Below are positions 11,823-23,430 of a stretch of 64,000 nt of DNA, one piece after another. The first letter of the stretch is position 1, and each line of letters starts with the position of its first letter. The position numbers and the translations under genes are program-made. The notes below the pieces were generated by a model. The model had not been told where the DNA came from and searched no databases. It saw only the letters and a list, made by a program, of their open reading frames with translations. The stretch spans positions 7,467,501 to 7,531,500 of the forward strand of contig OX463809.1 of NCBI GenBank assembly GCA_949825045.1, given 5' to 3'. The DNA comes from Argyresthia goedartella. Its lineage: Eukaryota > Arthropoda > Insecta > Lepidoptera > Argyresthiidae.

Positions 11823-13555
11823 CAAATCTAATATGTAATTGTGATTACCTATAATAATTTATTGCATAAATAAAATAAAATTAAGTATACCAGGAACACG
11901 CCTATCGCGAATCCGACATTGATCTATCGAGGGCAATAAAATAAGTAAATTTTGCTGCTTATTTTTATTATTACTACATTAGCTTCTAATTCTGTATAAG
12001 ATATTACATGTAATTAGAGTTTTTAATGAATCATAGGCCAATGGTGTCAGCAGTCCTCTAAATACGCGTTCGCCATGAGGTCTGCGTGCGCGCAGTTTGA
12101 TTTATCAGCAAACATACAGTCGAGCCCAGGTGGAGATATGCATATTTGCTAGTTTCGTTCTTTAATCCCCATTTCAGAATACGATTACCTGTGGAGGAAA
12201 TGAGCCTACGACTCAACAAAGTTTTGATACAGATGTTCCATATTACGAGACAAACACACACACACACACACACCCTGTATACTGTATCCCACCTACACAT
12301 GCTCATAGATTTTTACTATCTTTTAATTTAAGTTATTTACCTGCCAACCTGACACTTTGAATGTACCCCTACCTGTTCTTATTTGACTACTTACATAGTG
12401 AAATCCATAATTGGCCTATTTATTACATCTACATATTTGTTTAATATTAAGTATGGCTGTGGATTTTTGTTCAATAAATAAATAAATAAAGTCCCACACG
12501 TACTGTCTTGAACTAGAATGAAGTATCTTATTCATATTCTCTGTACTTATTTTCATGAATCTTTTGTTCAATAAACTTATTCTCGTAATAATAAAATTTA
12601 TGCTTTGAAGGTTAAAAAAAAAAGTTTAAAGTATATAAGATGGGAAACAAATCATAAGAGAGCATACCTAAAACGCGCAAAACAGATCTAGTCAGCAAAC
12701 TTTTGATAGAAAACTTATATCTGAGCATCTGTGACACTGTACCGTGCAGGCCCCGCGCCCGCATGGCGGTCACGATACGCGATCTGTAAGATAACCGCGC
12801 CAATAACAACCAATTACAGCTTACAATTCGCTCGAGTGCAACCCTCATTGCGATTATTAAAAATAAATGTTGGTTTATCGCATTAGTTGTTTTGAAGCCT
12901 TTGCTATGATCTGCGAGTCCTAGCTAAACCACTTTTGAAGTTATAGTGATGGATGGTATGTCTTCTTTGTATCAAACTGAAAAAAATATTGTAGGTAGGC
13001 AAAAAGAATGCATGGATAACAATCAGAAGTTAATCAAATATGTTCAACTAAAATATTGAGTAACTAACTGATTATGGTTTGAGTTTGAAAAACTAAATTT
13101 CCCTTTGAAATGGTGTTTCATGGCTGGATCTCACACAGGAAAAGGAAACTCCAAACCAAGAAACTCTAGGAGAACGTAATTTTTAACTTTTTGTCTTTTT
13201 TATGCCTCAATGTACAATATAAAAATAATCTAATCTGATAACAATATTATAAGATCGTATCTATAAGTGGCAAGAAGTTGTATCAAAATATCAATTTTAC
13301 AAAATAAATACTTCAATAAGAAGAAACAAAAGCTTTTATGAACATAACTTATGAGACACCAGAGTGAACCAGTCCCCCCAAGCAGCACCAGTTCACGAGT
13401 ATCACTTGTGCACCAGCCACGATAAAATTATTATAAATCAACGTAAGATTGTTAAAACCGTCAGTTTATAATCAAACGCGTTAGTTCGTAAACTATCGAT
13501 AAATTGTGAACCAGACCGACAGGGTTTAGAATTTACGTTTCTTTTGTTCTTACAT
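11823..13555. other. No gene; (CA)n at 12252-12274
   Basis: The only clear structure is a CA microsatellite at 12252-12274, plus an aataaataaataaa stretch near 12474-12490. The reading frame at 12612-12848 on the minus strand has no recognisable domain. Confidence 0.45.
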
Positions 13556-13640
13556 GAAGCTTCGCTGCGCTCGCCCCCTCTAGTCTTCACCTAAGCTACC
13601 ACAGTGTTTGCCCTGGTATTTCGTTTGCAATTCAAGTTTA
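13556..13640 (-). repeat. Repeat D fragment
   Basis: A short reverse copy: gaagcttcgctgcgctcgcc, then cttcacctaagctaccacag and tttgccctggtattt. Confidence 0.6.
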
Positions 13641-13813
13641 AACTAGTTCACAATTTAATGGTTTTATTACAAACTAACGCGTCATATCGCAGTAGGGTGC
13701 AGTTTACAATGTATCGATAGTTTGTAAACTAACGAGAAAAATAAGGCATCTATAAACGATACCGATCGCAAGTTATAGGCAATTACACTGACTCATATGA
13801 TCTTGTTTTATAA

Positions 13814-14290
13814 GTTGGTGAAATGTGTTGGCTAATGGCTACACAGGCAGTTTGGTGAAATGTGTTGGCTAATGGCTACACAGGCAGTTTGGTGAAATGT
13901 GTTGGCTAATGGCTACACAGGCAGTTTGGTGAAATGTGTTGGCTAATGGCTACACAGGCAGTTTGGTGAAATGTGTTGGCTAATGGCTACACAGGCAGTT
14001 TGGTGAAATGTGTTGGCTAATGGCTACACAGGCAGTTTGGTGAAATGTGTTGGCTAATGGCTACACAGGCAGTTTGGTGAAATGTGTTGGCTAATGGCTA
14101 CACAGGCAGTTTGGTGAAATGTGTTGGCTAATGGCTACACAGGCAGTTTGGTGAAATGTGTTGGCTAATGGCTACACAGGCAGTTTGGCTACACAGGCAT
14201 TTTGGCTACACAGGCAGTTTGGCTACACAGGCAGTTTGGCTACACAGGCAGTTTGGCTACACAGGCAGTTTGGCTACACAGGCAGTTTGG
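13814..14290 (+). repeat. Two-phase minisatellite (37-bp then 17-bp units)
   Basis: About ten nearly identical 37-bp units, built from ttggtgaaatgtgttggcta and atggctacacaggcagt, run to about 14188. About six 17-bp units (tttggctacacaggcag) follow. The 17-bp unit is the end of the 37-bp unit, so the second array arose by internal deletion followed by re-amplification. One 17-bp unit has cattttgg in place of cagtttgg. Confidence 0.95.
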
Positions 14291-14814
14291 TTTCTTCCTC
14301 ATTACATTTATTAAATTAAATATTTTCAAAAAATAATTACTTGACCTGGGGAATAATAAAACGAGGGAATAAAAATTATTTTATCGAATGCGCATGAATA
14401 TCGGAATTACCTAAAATTAACCAGTATTTCAATTCGCACTCAGCTTGTCGCGCAATTCAGAATTTTGTCACGCAAAATCTGTATTCTTGTCAATCCAAAA
14501 CTGGCTTTATGATCATACGTTTATAAATACTACCCTTATTATTATTATTTTTTATTTATTTATTCAAAACAAATTATAAGTGTTCTTAACATTACTTTGG
14601 TGGCCACTCAATCCTTGGCAGGTTTAAGTGTGACCACTGTCCCCCGCTTTTACCCTGTTTACATTTTAATCTAATATTTTATTCTATGATTATAGCTTTC
14701 CCATTCTCAGAAAACAGATCAGTATAGTTTACAGTTTTGTGACTTTATCCTATTGAGAGTTATAGAAGAGGCCTACGTTTAGCAGTGGGTCGACATCCAC
14801 TGTGCACTGGGGTT

Positions 14815-14985
14815 GTTGTCCATGTGGTCCATGCGGAAGATCCCGGGCTCGATCCCCGGCTGGGGATGAAGATAAAAACCCCAGGTCGTGGATGTTTATA
14901 TGTGTGTGACGTCGCTGTTTCTGGTGGTTGGTATGCTAGTGTGGCGCCAGAAGCAATGCATGTAAATGTTTATGTTGTTATGATG
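14815..14985 (+). repeat. SINE family B, copy 1, next to aquaporin exon
   Basis: The tRNA-like part has a B-box-like cgggctcgatccccggctgg. The body follows with ccccaggtcgtgg, gtgtgacgtcgctgtttctg and gccagaagcaatgcatgt. It ends only ~60 bp upstream of the splice acceptor of the exon at 15046. Other copies are at 25733, 61076 and 61482 (minus). Confidence 0.7.
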
Positions 14986-15045
14986 TAAGCTGAGCATAGT
15001 GGCGATCATGATCCCAATATATTGACCATGTCCCCCTGCCCCCAG

Positions 15046-15189
15046 TTCATCGGGCACGTGTCCGGCGGGCACATCAACCCGGCGGTGACGTGCGGGCTGC
15101 TGGTGGCCGGCGACATCAAGATCCTGAAGGCGTTGTTCTACATCATCGTGCAGGCTCTGGGGGCGGTGGCTGGAGCTGCCTTTATTAGG
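15046..15189 (+). CDS. Aquaporin exon: first NPA box and helix 3
   Basis: 48 codons, phase 0 at both ends. It follows a strong acceptor (tccccctgcccccag) and ends agg|gtgagt. It encodes [19 protein letters not shown], the half-helix with the first Asn-Pro-Ala, then a hydrophobic helix ending [10 protein letters not shown]. The exon is markedly GC-richer than its introns. Confidence 0.95.
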
Positions 15190-18100
15190 GTGAGTACACA
15201 CTCTACCACGGAACAAGGGGTTTCCTGACATCCTTGACTACTTCACAACGCCTAGCTTTAGTTCCTTCAATACTTTATAAGGTGACATTTAATTAGCTGA
15301 CCATATTTTGGGGAATGATATTACCCATCAATATCAACAAATTTCCCCAAGAACTATATGGTCGCAAATGAAAATAAAATTTCGTCCCTCAGTACATTGA
15401 CCCGATCAGCTGATTTCAAGTTACTAAAGGAGACCCAAATAATTTTTTCGTTTGCGACCATAAGTTTCTTGGGGAAAGTTGTTCATAGTTATGGGTACTA
15501 TCTTTCCCCAAAACATGGTCGGTTAATTAAATGTCACCTGTATAACTGGGACATAAGGTCATCCTTTAAATTTAGTTATTACTGGCATAGACTAATACTA
15601 CAGTACTGGGTTAACTGGATAGCGTAGGGTTTGGTGCTGATTCTCTTGTATGTGATGTGTGTGGCGCACCGTGACGTAGATTCTTGTATCGGTAGAAATA
15701 ACACTCGGTAACTTTTAATCATTGTTACGTAGAGCATTCCTTTTATTTCGGACAACATATATATTTATCATAGGCCCGCAATCCCAGGCCAACTGAATAC
15801 AATGGTCTGAGCTTAAAATGGTGGCATGGACAGAGAATAAAAACCGGTCAAATGCGAGTGTGACTCGCGCACGGAGGGTTCCGTATTGCCGTACAATGGT
15901 AGGGATGGTGTGGAGTGAATAGTTTGGATTTGACATAGCAAAATGTTGTTTACAAAGTTATTCGTGCGGCTTCTTTCACACTCCATGTACGTAACCAGGT
16001 GCATTCATAAGTTTGTATGTGGTGTTAAAAGAAATGTTGTATGGGAGCCCCCTTAAATATTTATTTTATCCTGTTTTTTAGTATTTGTTGTTATTGCGGC
16101 AACAGAAATACATCATCTGTGAAAATTTCATGTCTAACTATTCCGTTCATGAGATACAGCCTGGTGACAGACGGACGGACGGACGGACAGCGGAGGCTTA
16201 GTAATAGGGCCCCGTCAGGCTCCCTTCGGGTAGGTTTATCCGACGTTAACCATTAAAATCGAGAAACAGTCAATCAGTCTTTCGGTCCCAGCCCCACGTG
16301 AGGAAACGAACTTAAGCTTATCCGGCCCAGCTTCCTAAGCTTATCCGGCCCAGCTTTATTCTGTGCAGTCTACATGTAACTGTTGGCACCACATGGAGCA
16401 CATACGTCGTGTCAGCATAAGTTGTCACTATAAAAAGCGCCTCGCTCGCCGTGACACTGATGAGCTTAGAATAAAAGGACCGAATTGGAGCGGCGACCTT
16501 CGGCCTTAAGTCGTTACATTGAATTACGATACGAGATCGACTGAGAATAAAAGTGTATGCGTCAGATACCTGTCGGCATGTGTGTGTGTGTGATTTATTA
16601 GTAACAAAAGAGTATGGGACTTTCTGTGGATGTTGTAAGTTGAGGTAAGACCTTTTGTGGAATAAGATTGGGCATAATTTATTAAGGGAAATATTAAACC
16701 GCACATCAAAAATAGTGATTTGCACAGCAAATATCAGGGCAAAACACTGCGGTAGCTTAGGTGAAGCCCCCTTAATCTTTTGCGTAGGTTGAATGTGTAA
16801 TCACAACAAAAAATACTTAAAACATAAACTTAAGTACACATAAAATATTAAAAGTGTTTTTGTTGAACCTTTTTTGCTGCGCAAAACAATATTTTTGATG
16901 TGCGATACTTTTATTAAATCTTTCACCATGGAGAAAATTGCAAGCAAGAAGCACTTTCCAAAATGTACTACAAAAAATAATTTACGTTGGCAAGAGATTC
17001 ATTACAATTAGTAATACCTATAAAGATTGGCGTAAGCGCAAGTTCTGTAGATTTCCATTTAGATGCAGAAAAGCTAGATAGCCAGTTATCAGGAAAATAA
17101 GTCACGACAATGGCATTCTCTTGAATAAGCAGAATTTAATACGTAAAAGATCAGCGCTGCAATTTGCTACGATTATTGGTTTATCATCTCGATAAGCAGA
17201 ACTGCAAAGTGCGTTTAGAATGCTCAATGCACAACGTGATTAGGAACAAAAGAGCATCTTAATATTCCCACACAATACAAGCCCGTCGAGGAAGGTGCCA
17301 TTTTAAATAATGAAACGTTTTTTTATATATTTTAATAACGCATACCTCTGTGTGAATCTCCATATTCACAGAGTAATGCTGTATTAAAACTTACGATTAG
17401 GATTCTGTTAGAGATTTCCTCTGCGAGTAAAAATCCTAACACAGCGAACTATTATGCCATAATAATATCAAAATAATCCGGTGATCTTCCAAAAGTAATC
17501 AATATTATGCCAACATGTTGTTAGGACTTAGCATTAAAAAACTGTCAGTCACTACATATTGCAAAAAAATTGCTGGCTATCCTCCCTGTGTAGTCGTACT
17601 ACTTGACAGGTGGACTGCTGAAAGTCTTGGCCATCAGTAGGCCTGCCTGGGTTGGAGCCACAATCAGTTTATTTCGTGGATTTATGTTTTAGTTGGCGAT
17701 CCCTGACGAGAGAGTTGGAGGCTTCGGCATGACTCTACCAGGACCCGACGTCTCTGACGGCCAGGTGAGTGCTAATAGCCAAGTTTGCGCGAGAGGTGAC
17801 CCTAATAACTTAGTAAACGTGAATGTGGATACAGTTCCCTTACTGAAGGAACCTATTCTCCTTCAGTAAGGGAACCGTGCGGGAGGAATGACAGGATTTG
17901 CTGATCACACATTTAACTCTCGCAACAAACCGACTTTAGGAAAACGGGCTGTGTTTTCACGTCATCGCTCCACTGATGATGATAACACCCGACCGATTTC
18001 GGTCGCGGTTACTTCAACTTCTCTGCACTCATCGCTCGGGGCTTACAATTACATAGTAATTACCACAGGAACCTATTCGGCTATGAGCTGTGCCCAGTCG

Positions 18101-21100
18101 GGTGTTTTACTAATTGTAAACAAACAAACATTGTATTTGTTGTATTTGCACTAATGCTCGTCTCCCCCAGGCCGTTCTCATCGAGGCGCTGATCACGTTC
18201 GTGCTCGTGGCGACCGTGCACGGCGTGTGCGACATGCGACGCAACGACGTGAAGGGTTCAGCTCCGCTGGCCATCGGACTGAGTATCCTAGCCTGCCACG
18301 CCGCCTGCGTGAGTTCATCCAAATCATCATCATGGTCATCGACCCACTGCAGGGCCCATGGTCTCTGCTTCTCTATAGAGCCAATCTTTACGGTTTTGCA
18401 GCAGGACCCCTTCGGCTGGATGATATTTTGGAGCGTGGGGCCGCTCGCTAGATTATAGCAGGCGTGATGATTGGAATTGACATAGCAATAACAACACTAC
18501 GTTTTAACTTAATTGAATCGGTTGTATTAGTAGTTTATGTGACTGATAAATAATGCCTAATTATGTACAGTTACATAAACTAGTTTATCTACACTCATAT
18601 CATAAGCTCTATTTGATGTGTTCAGGAACCGCATGTTTGACCGGAATTGTGTCATTGAGTTGTTTAGCTTGTTCTGTAGTACCAACTTCACAGACAAAAA
18701 AGTAGGGGCGGCACGCAGGCGGGCGTCGGCGTTCGAAATTTGAATGTCATTATATATAGAAAATTTACACATTATGTTCATAATGTTCAATATTTAGATA
18801 AGAAATGAGTTTTTACAAAGTAGTTTAACATTATGCTGATCGTAACGTGCGGTTTTTGGACGCAGTAAAGAGAGTTTATGGTACGTGTATAGATAAAAAC
18901 TTTTAAAGAACTTTTGTCCGTGACCTCTATTAGCATGTGACATTATACTAAAATGCCGTTTTTTTAAGAGAAAATTGAGTTTATAAAATACAACTGCTGG
19001 AAATTTACAATTATCATACTTTCAAGCCAATTTCTACCCAATGCTTCAACCTCAGGCATGTTCCTAGATTTAATAGACTACCTTCTCAAAAACCGAATTA
19101 TTTAGATATAGAGTTCGTTGACCTCATCACCAATTAATTCAAAAAATGTAATGGAAGGAAGCACATCGGCTCAGCCCATATAAAAGACATCAACGAGTTA
19201 CCAACATTCTTTGTCAATACTTCTTTAGTGAAGTGCATTGCGTTTACAAACATGTACAATATTAATAAATCGCTTGTTTTCCAGATTCCTTTTACTGGTT
19301 CCAGCATGAACCCAGCTCGCTCCTTCGGGCCAGCCCTCGTCATGGGCGAATGGAGATCGCACTGGGTAATAGATCCTTTCGTTTGCTAATTAATTTGTAA
19401 GAACATTCTGAAAAGTAATATCCATCAACCTTTAACATCAGGCCTTTCTTTCTTGAAGACGACACGTGAAATAAAAATAACGCACAAAGTCGAGGTCATC
19501 GCTTAAAAAAGATCTAATCTTAAAACCGTCAAATTACCTGTTAAAATTGTTCACTTTCATATTTCACTCGTAAACCAGCTATAAACAAGCGATAGAATCT
19601 GTTAACGACTAATCACTAGGGTCCATGTCCATCACTCGCCGTGTATCAGGTGCTACCCGCGATCATAGACGACTTTCACTGCGCGAGACTGCTCACGTGA
19701 CCGGCGAAAAGACCGGTTCGAAGCACCGGAAATTCTAGATAATAGCATTTCTGTAGCGATTTGCCATGCGTTTAGAAGAAATAATTATGGAACCGCCATC
19801 TACCGGCGTACCCTTCTGCTGAAATACATGTTTGAACCCTGCACAATAATGCAATTTACGCAAACACGCAAAATATTGCGTGTTTGCGTAAATATTATCA
19901 TCGTGTTCAAGTGACAGTTTTTGACGTCAACTTGAAATAATTTGTGATTTGGCTGTAGAAGGGAGTAAGCGTTAGAGGGCTATTTTTATTTTATTATGCG
20001 TGCGTTAGTTAAGACTATAATTAGTTTCCCTTTGTATTTATGCGTTTTTGCCACATCTCCCGCAACAAATGACAGGCCAAAGCCTAAAGTGCACAGCATT
20101 TTATTCGTAACGCGGTTCCAATGATAATTGTTCTGGTCATGCGCACGCGCAGGCACATGCATATTCAATAGATAGCTTTATCACCGGCTTATGTAAAGCT
20201 GCGTGATACAATCGATACGAATTTCAGCTGGCCCTTAATTTGATTGGTACGGCGAATGAAATGAGTTTTAAAAATCGATTTACGAGAATCACATAGAAAT
20301 GTTAGAACTATTATGTAGTCACTTTTTAGATAGGGTTTACAGAGGTTCACATTACACGGAATACGCACAGCCACTTCATAGACGGACGGTCCCACCATGC
20401 AACCTGCGAATTCTAGAATTGTCGCTATCTACAGTAGCTAACTTAAATCTAACTATAACTTTAGAAATCAAGATAAAAATCAATTAATGTTGTTTATTTA
20501 TCTAATGTTAATAATAATAATAAGATAATATAGTATGTTTAGTCCTTTTCCTATGCACATTGTATACTCGTGAATACTTTTGACACCATAACAGCTTGTC
20601 CATTAGAGGTATTGTTGAGTTTGGTAAATATTTAAAGATAATCCCCGACATTAGCATCCTGTCGCCTAACATTTTTTTTACATCGAGAGCAAACATTTTA
20701 AAACTAGGCGCCTAATGGCAATATCTAATGCAGGAACCATACCTTCGTCGAGGTCCTATGCCAATAAACGCTAGTAGGTTTAGTATAAGGTAAAAACATT
20801 TAAAAAGCGACTTAAGCACTAATCAAGGGTTAGCGATGACGTTCTATGTTTTTTTCTGAGGAATATCGAAGTTGACTCTCGATTAGTAAGACTTTCTATT
20901 TTTCGGTCCTAAGAGTTCGCAACCAATATCTCCAGTCTCCAAGCTTATCTAGAATACTAAATCTACTTTCATTGATTCATACTAATGCATCTCTCAATGC
21001 GATTAATGGCGCAGATACAAACACTTAGATATTTATCAAGTTATATACCCATTCATGTTGGGTAAAAAGTGAGTGTATTCTGCGTCTGGTAACAGTAGTG

Positions 21101-23130
21101 ACATTAAGTTCAATCAGTCTGGTACTCGGCTCTATTGTTTTCTACACTCTCCCACCATCTGTTACGTTGCAGAAAGCGTGATACGATGAATGGCCAGTAC
21201 AAGACATGCTTTATGGGCTAATGTGCTCATAATTTGTGTTTACCTCTTTTTGTAAACAATACAATGGTTTTGTTTGAGTGAGATAGTTTTTCCTGTGTCT
21301 TCATAATTCTTCCCGGGTTCAAAGCCATCGTCATAATACCGCTACACTATACGTGCAAAGACGTAAAAGATTCTAGCACGATAAAACCCAGATTTAACGT
21401 CGGACACTTTCGCAGAATCGTGACGCGGTATCTGATTCTATTCGATGCTAAAAGTTCCACATATTTGCATTCGAAAACGAAACGCACCTAACTCATTTGC
21501 ATCGTGTTTTGTTATAATGATTATGTGATTTGGTCACTTAATATCGTAGTATCATGTGACCGATCACTTTCCCACACAAGGGGTAAACAAACTGATATGA
21601 TACTTATTGCAAAACCTGCTGCGTCTCGGGTAAAAGCGAATGCGTTTATGATGAAGAAATAATACAGCTGGTTGGTTAAGAGGTGGTTATTTAGAGTTTC
21701 CTTGTTGTAGAGACAGGTGCCCACTCATGTCCGCATTAATATGGGTGCTGTCAATTACTTCATCAACGTTGTGCATTGTTGGGCAAGGCAACGCAGTAAT
21801 TCAACAGACTTGAGTGAATTTAGCATCTCTCACTTTTGGCCAGTGATTTCAACTCCCTTGAGTATTGGCCCTTAGCTAACTTGAAGTTAGACTTCGACTA
21901 GATAGTATAGGTTATCAATGAGGTACGTAGTTACCACCACCAAGTGTTGGCGCCTGACTGCCCTAACTAGCAATAGATTTTCCTGTCCTGCATAGGTTCG
22001 CTGGAAGAAATCTTTTTTTAGAGATAAGCTCGCCTTTGCGCATAAGTGTTCGTGTGTTTTTACTCGTCATTTACCGTGCAATAACTATTGTGTATTTTTT
22101 TTCTAAAGGTGATGAAAATGATTGATTTATTGATAACAATCGCCTAAAATAAGTCTACATCTTTTTGTTACGCCCTGTCCAATACTTCGGTACTGTATTT
22201 GTATGGATTGAGGAGAGACACTCGACATGGGAGCGAACTTATGACCTATGTTCCTCACGCCAAAGTAAACTTGGCACTTCGCTCTGATTTCTTTTTTTTC
22301 ATTTCATTTTATTGCGATAAATTACAGTACATTTTACAGATCTTGTAAATTTTACCGTCAGCGGCATGGCAATTTCAAAATCACTAATAAAAAAATGATA
22401 TAATAAAATTAACACAATAAAAATATTAATCACATTATAACATTATCAAATTGAATTTTTAAAATAAAATAAATGTCACCAGTGCAAACATAGAATATCA
22501 TATTAAATTCTGAATAACACGCAACACACTAATTACTCAGGCAAAGACAATAATTTGCCGTATTCGTAAAATTTTGTCAACGTATAAGAGGTAAATACTG
22601 TTTTAAGGCCTTTCGAAACTGATCACCCTACCCAAGCTTTTATCATAAACACAGATTGCCTTATTTCTGGTACTTACGTCGTTCTACAGGACATAGTTTC
22701 AAGGTCATACTTGAATCGATCTCTTACGTTCAATGCCGATAGGAAACTTAGCCGGTAAACGGTTTATTGATTTGCTTAGCTCGATAATGTAGATAGTATC
22801 GCTGTGATCGATTTTTAGTTTAAAAAATAGGCCGCGACAAGTTACTCTGTTTGATTTGACACCACTCAAAATACGGACGCACCTCTTCTGATGATATCAT
22901 AGCGTCCGTCGCTGTCCTACTGCGAAAGAGGGAGAAGAAACGCATTCCTCGCAGGTGCCAAGATAACTTGGTGGCGCAGTATGTAAGTGTAAATGTATTA
23001 TACTCATGTTAACCCTTTGTCTTAGGTGTACTGGGTGGGACCAATCAGCGGCGGAGTGGTCGCCGGTCTGTTCTACCGCTATGTACTGCGCATCGGCAAG
23101 AAGGGGGACAGCGGATCTTACGACTTCTAA
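15046..23130 (+). CDS. Aquaporin, insect Drip/Prip-like water channel (C-terminal 179 residues)
   Basis: A six-helix membrane pore that conducts water through the plasma membrane, as in insect Malpighian tubule and gut epithelia. Five exons (15046-15189, 17693-17764, 18171-18308, 19285-19365, 23026-23130) join in phase 0 with consensus GT-AG sites. The joined protein carries the first pore box GGHINPAVT, a helix-4 segment [14 protein letters not shown], the helix-5 segment with His in ACHAAC, and the second box [13 protein letters not shown], and ends [10 protein letters not shown]. The visible aromatic/arginine filter positions (His, Ser, Arg) match water-selective insect channels. Helices 1-2, about 70-80 residues, must lie in an upstream exon not found here. 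Family assignment is firm; Drip versus Prip is inference. Confidence 0.93.
15281..15538. mobile_element. MITE with long inverted arms in aquaporin intron
   Basis: The left end ggtgacatttaattagctga and the reverse complement of the right end match at 17 of the first 20 positions. Complementarity continues through the ttggggaa block and again at tatggtcgcaaa versus tttgcgaccata. The element is ~258 bp and lies ~90 bp after the splice donor. The flanks share tataa, a possible target duplication. It has no coding capacity. Confidence 0.8.
15841..16250 (+). repeat. Repeat E, long copy
   Basis: Begins gtcaaatgcgagtgtgactc, continues through gtaaccaggtgcattcataa and gcggcaacagaaatacatca, and ends after (ggac)n and ctaagg-type sequence near tagggccccgtcaggctcc. 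The order and wording match copies at 26938-27170 and 62040-62430 (minus). It is a widespread-looking non-coding repeat, possibly the 3' end of a retroelement. Confidence 0.65.
16722..16870 (+). repeat. Repeat D copy
   Basis: Contains agcaaatatcagggcaaaac, then cggtagcttaggtgaag, then acttaaaacataaacttaag, as in the copies at 11583 and 38746. It lies in the first aquaporin intron seen here. Confidence 0.7.
17693..17764 (+). CDS. Aquaporin exon: helix 3-4 loop
   Basis: 24 codons, phase 0. The acceptor is ttatgttttag| and the donor ggccag|gtgagt. It encodes [20 protein letters not shown] and SDGQ, the extracellular loop before helix 4. The short length and position match the exon order of insect water channels. 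Confidence 0.9.
17834..17875. repeat. Perfect 17-bp stem, 8-nt loop
   Basis: Arms 17834-17850 and 17859-17875 (gttcccttactgaagga and its exact complement) lie 70 bp after an aquaporin splice donor. It may be the tip of a MITE running to about 18106, since aacacccgac near 17984 and gtcgggtgtt near 18097 are also inverted. Confidence 0.85.
18171..18308 (+). CDS. Aquaporin exon: helices 4 and 5
   Basis: 46 codons, phase 0, from acceptor tctcccccag| to donor gcctgc|gtgagt. It encodes [20 protein letters not shown], a basic loop [10 protein letters not shown], then [16 protein letters not shown]. The His in the last segment aligns with the pore-lining His of helix 5 in water-selective aquaporins. 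Confidence 0.95.
18583..18897 (+). mobile_element. MITE family G, solo copy
   Basis: The ends are inverted repeats of ~50 bp: tttatctacactcatatcat at the left and the reverse complement of atggtacgtgtatagataaa at the right, extending to the gaaccgcat / atgtgcggtt-type block. The internal sequence matches the copies at 42540-43405. It sits in the aquaporin intron after helix 5. Confidence 0.7.
19285..19365 (+). CDS. Aquaporin exon: second NPA box
   Basis: 27 codons, phase 0, acceptor cttgttttccag|, donor cactgg|gtaata. It encodes [20 protein letters not shown] and GEWRSHW. It holds the second Asn-Pro-Ala and the invariant filter Arg immediately after it. Confidence 0.96.
19854..19893. repeat. 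Perfect 18-bp inverted repeat, 4-nt loop
   Basis: Arms 19854-19871 and 19876-19893 (atttacgcaaacacgcaa and its exact complement) are separated by aata. It is intronic in the aquaporin gene. Confidence 0.92.
19900..23025. other. Last aquaporin intron, no gene seen
   Basis: 3.1 kb of AT-rich intron. The small frames in it have no recognisable domains. The donor is at 19366-19367 and the acceptor ends at 23025. Confidence 0.6.
23026..23130 (+). CDS. Aquaporin last exon: helix 6 and C-terminus
   Basis: 34 codons plus TAA. The acceptor is tttgtcttag|. It encodes [20 protein letters not shown] then [14 protein letters not shown]. The short charged tail after helix 6 is cytoplasmic. The reading frame continues exactly from the previous exon. 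Confidence 0.95.
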   Translation: MYWVGPISGGVVAGLFYRYVLRIGKKGDSGSYDF

Positions 23131-23326
23131 CACTAACTAACTCTGCAGCTTCTGATGAGCCGTTCTTAAAGTTCTGACGGAAACGACGCCTCCATGGAAG
23201 ATAAGGGGAACTAGGGAAACGGAGATTAATGCATTGCAGTCCCTTATTTATTTACTATGTAGTGGGAAGGAAACTTTAAAGGCGGCTTTTGAACACGACA
23301 TCGTAATAAGTCTCGAACGTGACATT

Positions 23327-23430
23327 GCTAAAGCACTTCTGTGCTCCCATTTGCTAAAGCACTTCTGTGCTCCCATTTGCTAAAGCACTTCTGTGCTCCC
23401 ATTTGCTAAAGCACTTCTGTGCTCCCATTT
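23327..23430 (+). repeat. Four 26-bp tandem repeats in aquaporin 3' UTR
   Basis: The unit gctaaagcacttctgtgctc plus ccattt is repeated four times with essentially no divergence. Each unit contains the self-complementary agcac-ttct-gtgct, so a transcript would carry four regularly spaced 5-bp hairpins ~200 nt after the stop codon. Confidence 0.93.

Noticed and set aside
12612..12848. 78-codon minus-strand frame
   Set aside because: No domain recognised and no supporting context; length is within chance.
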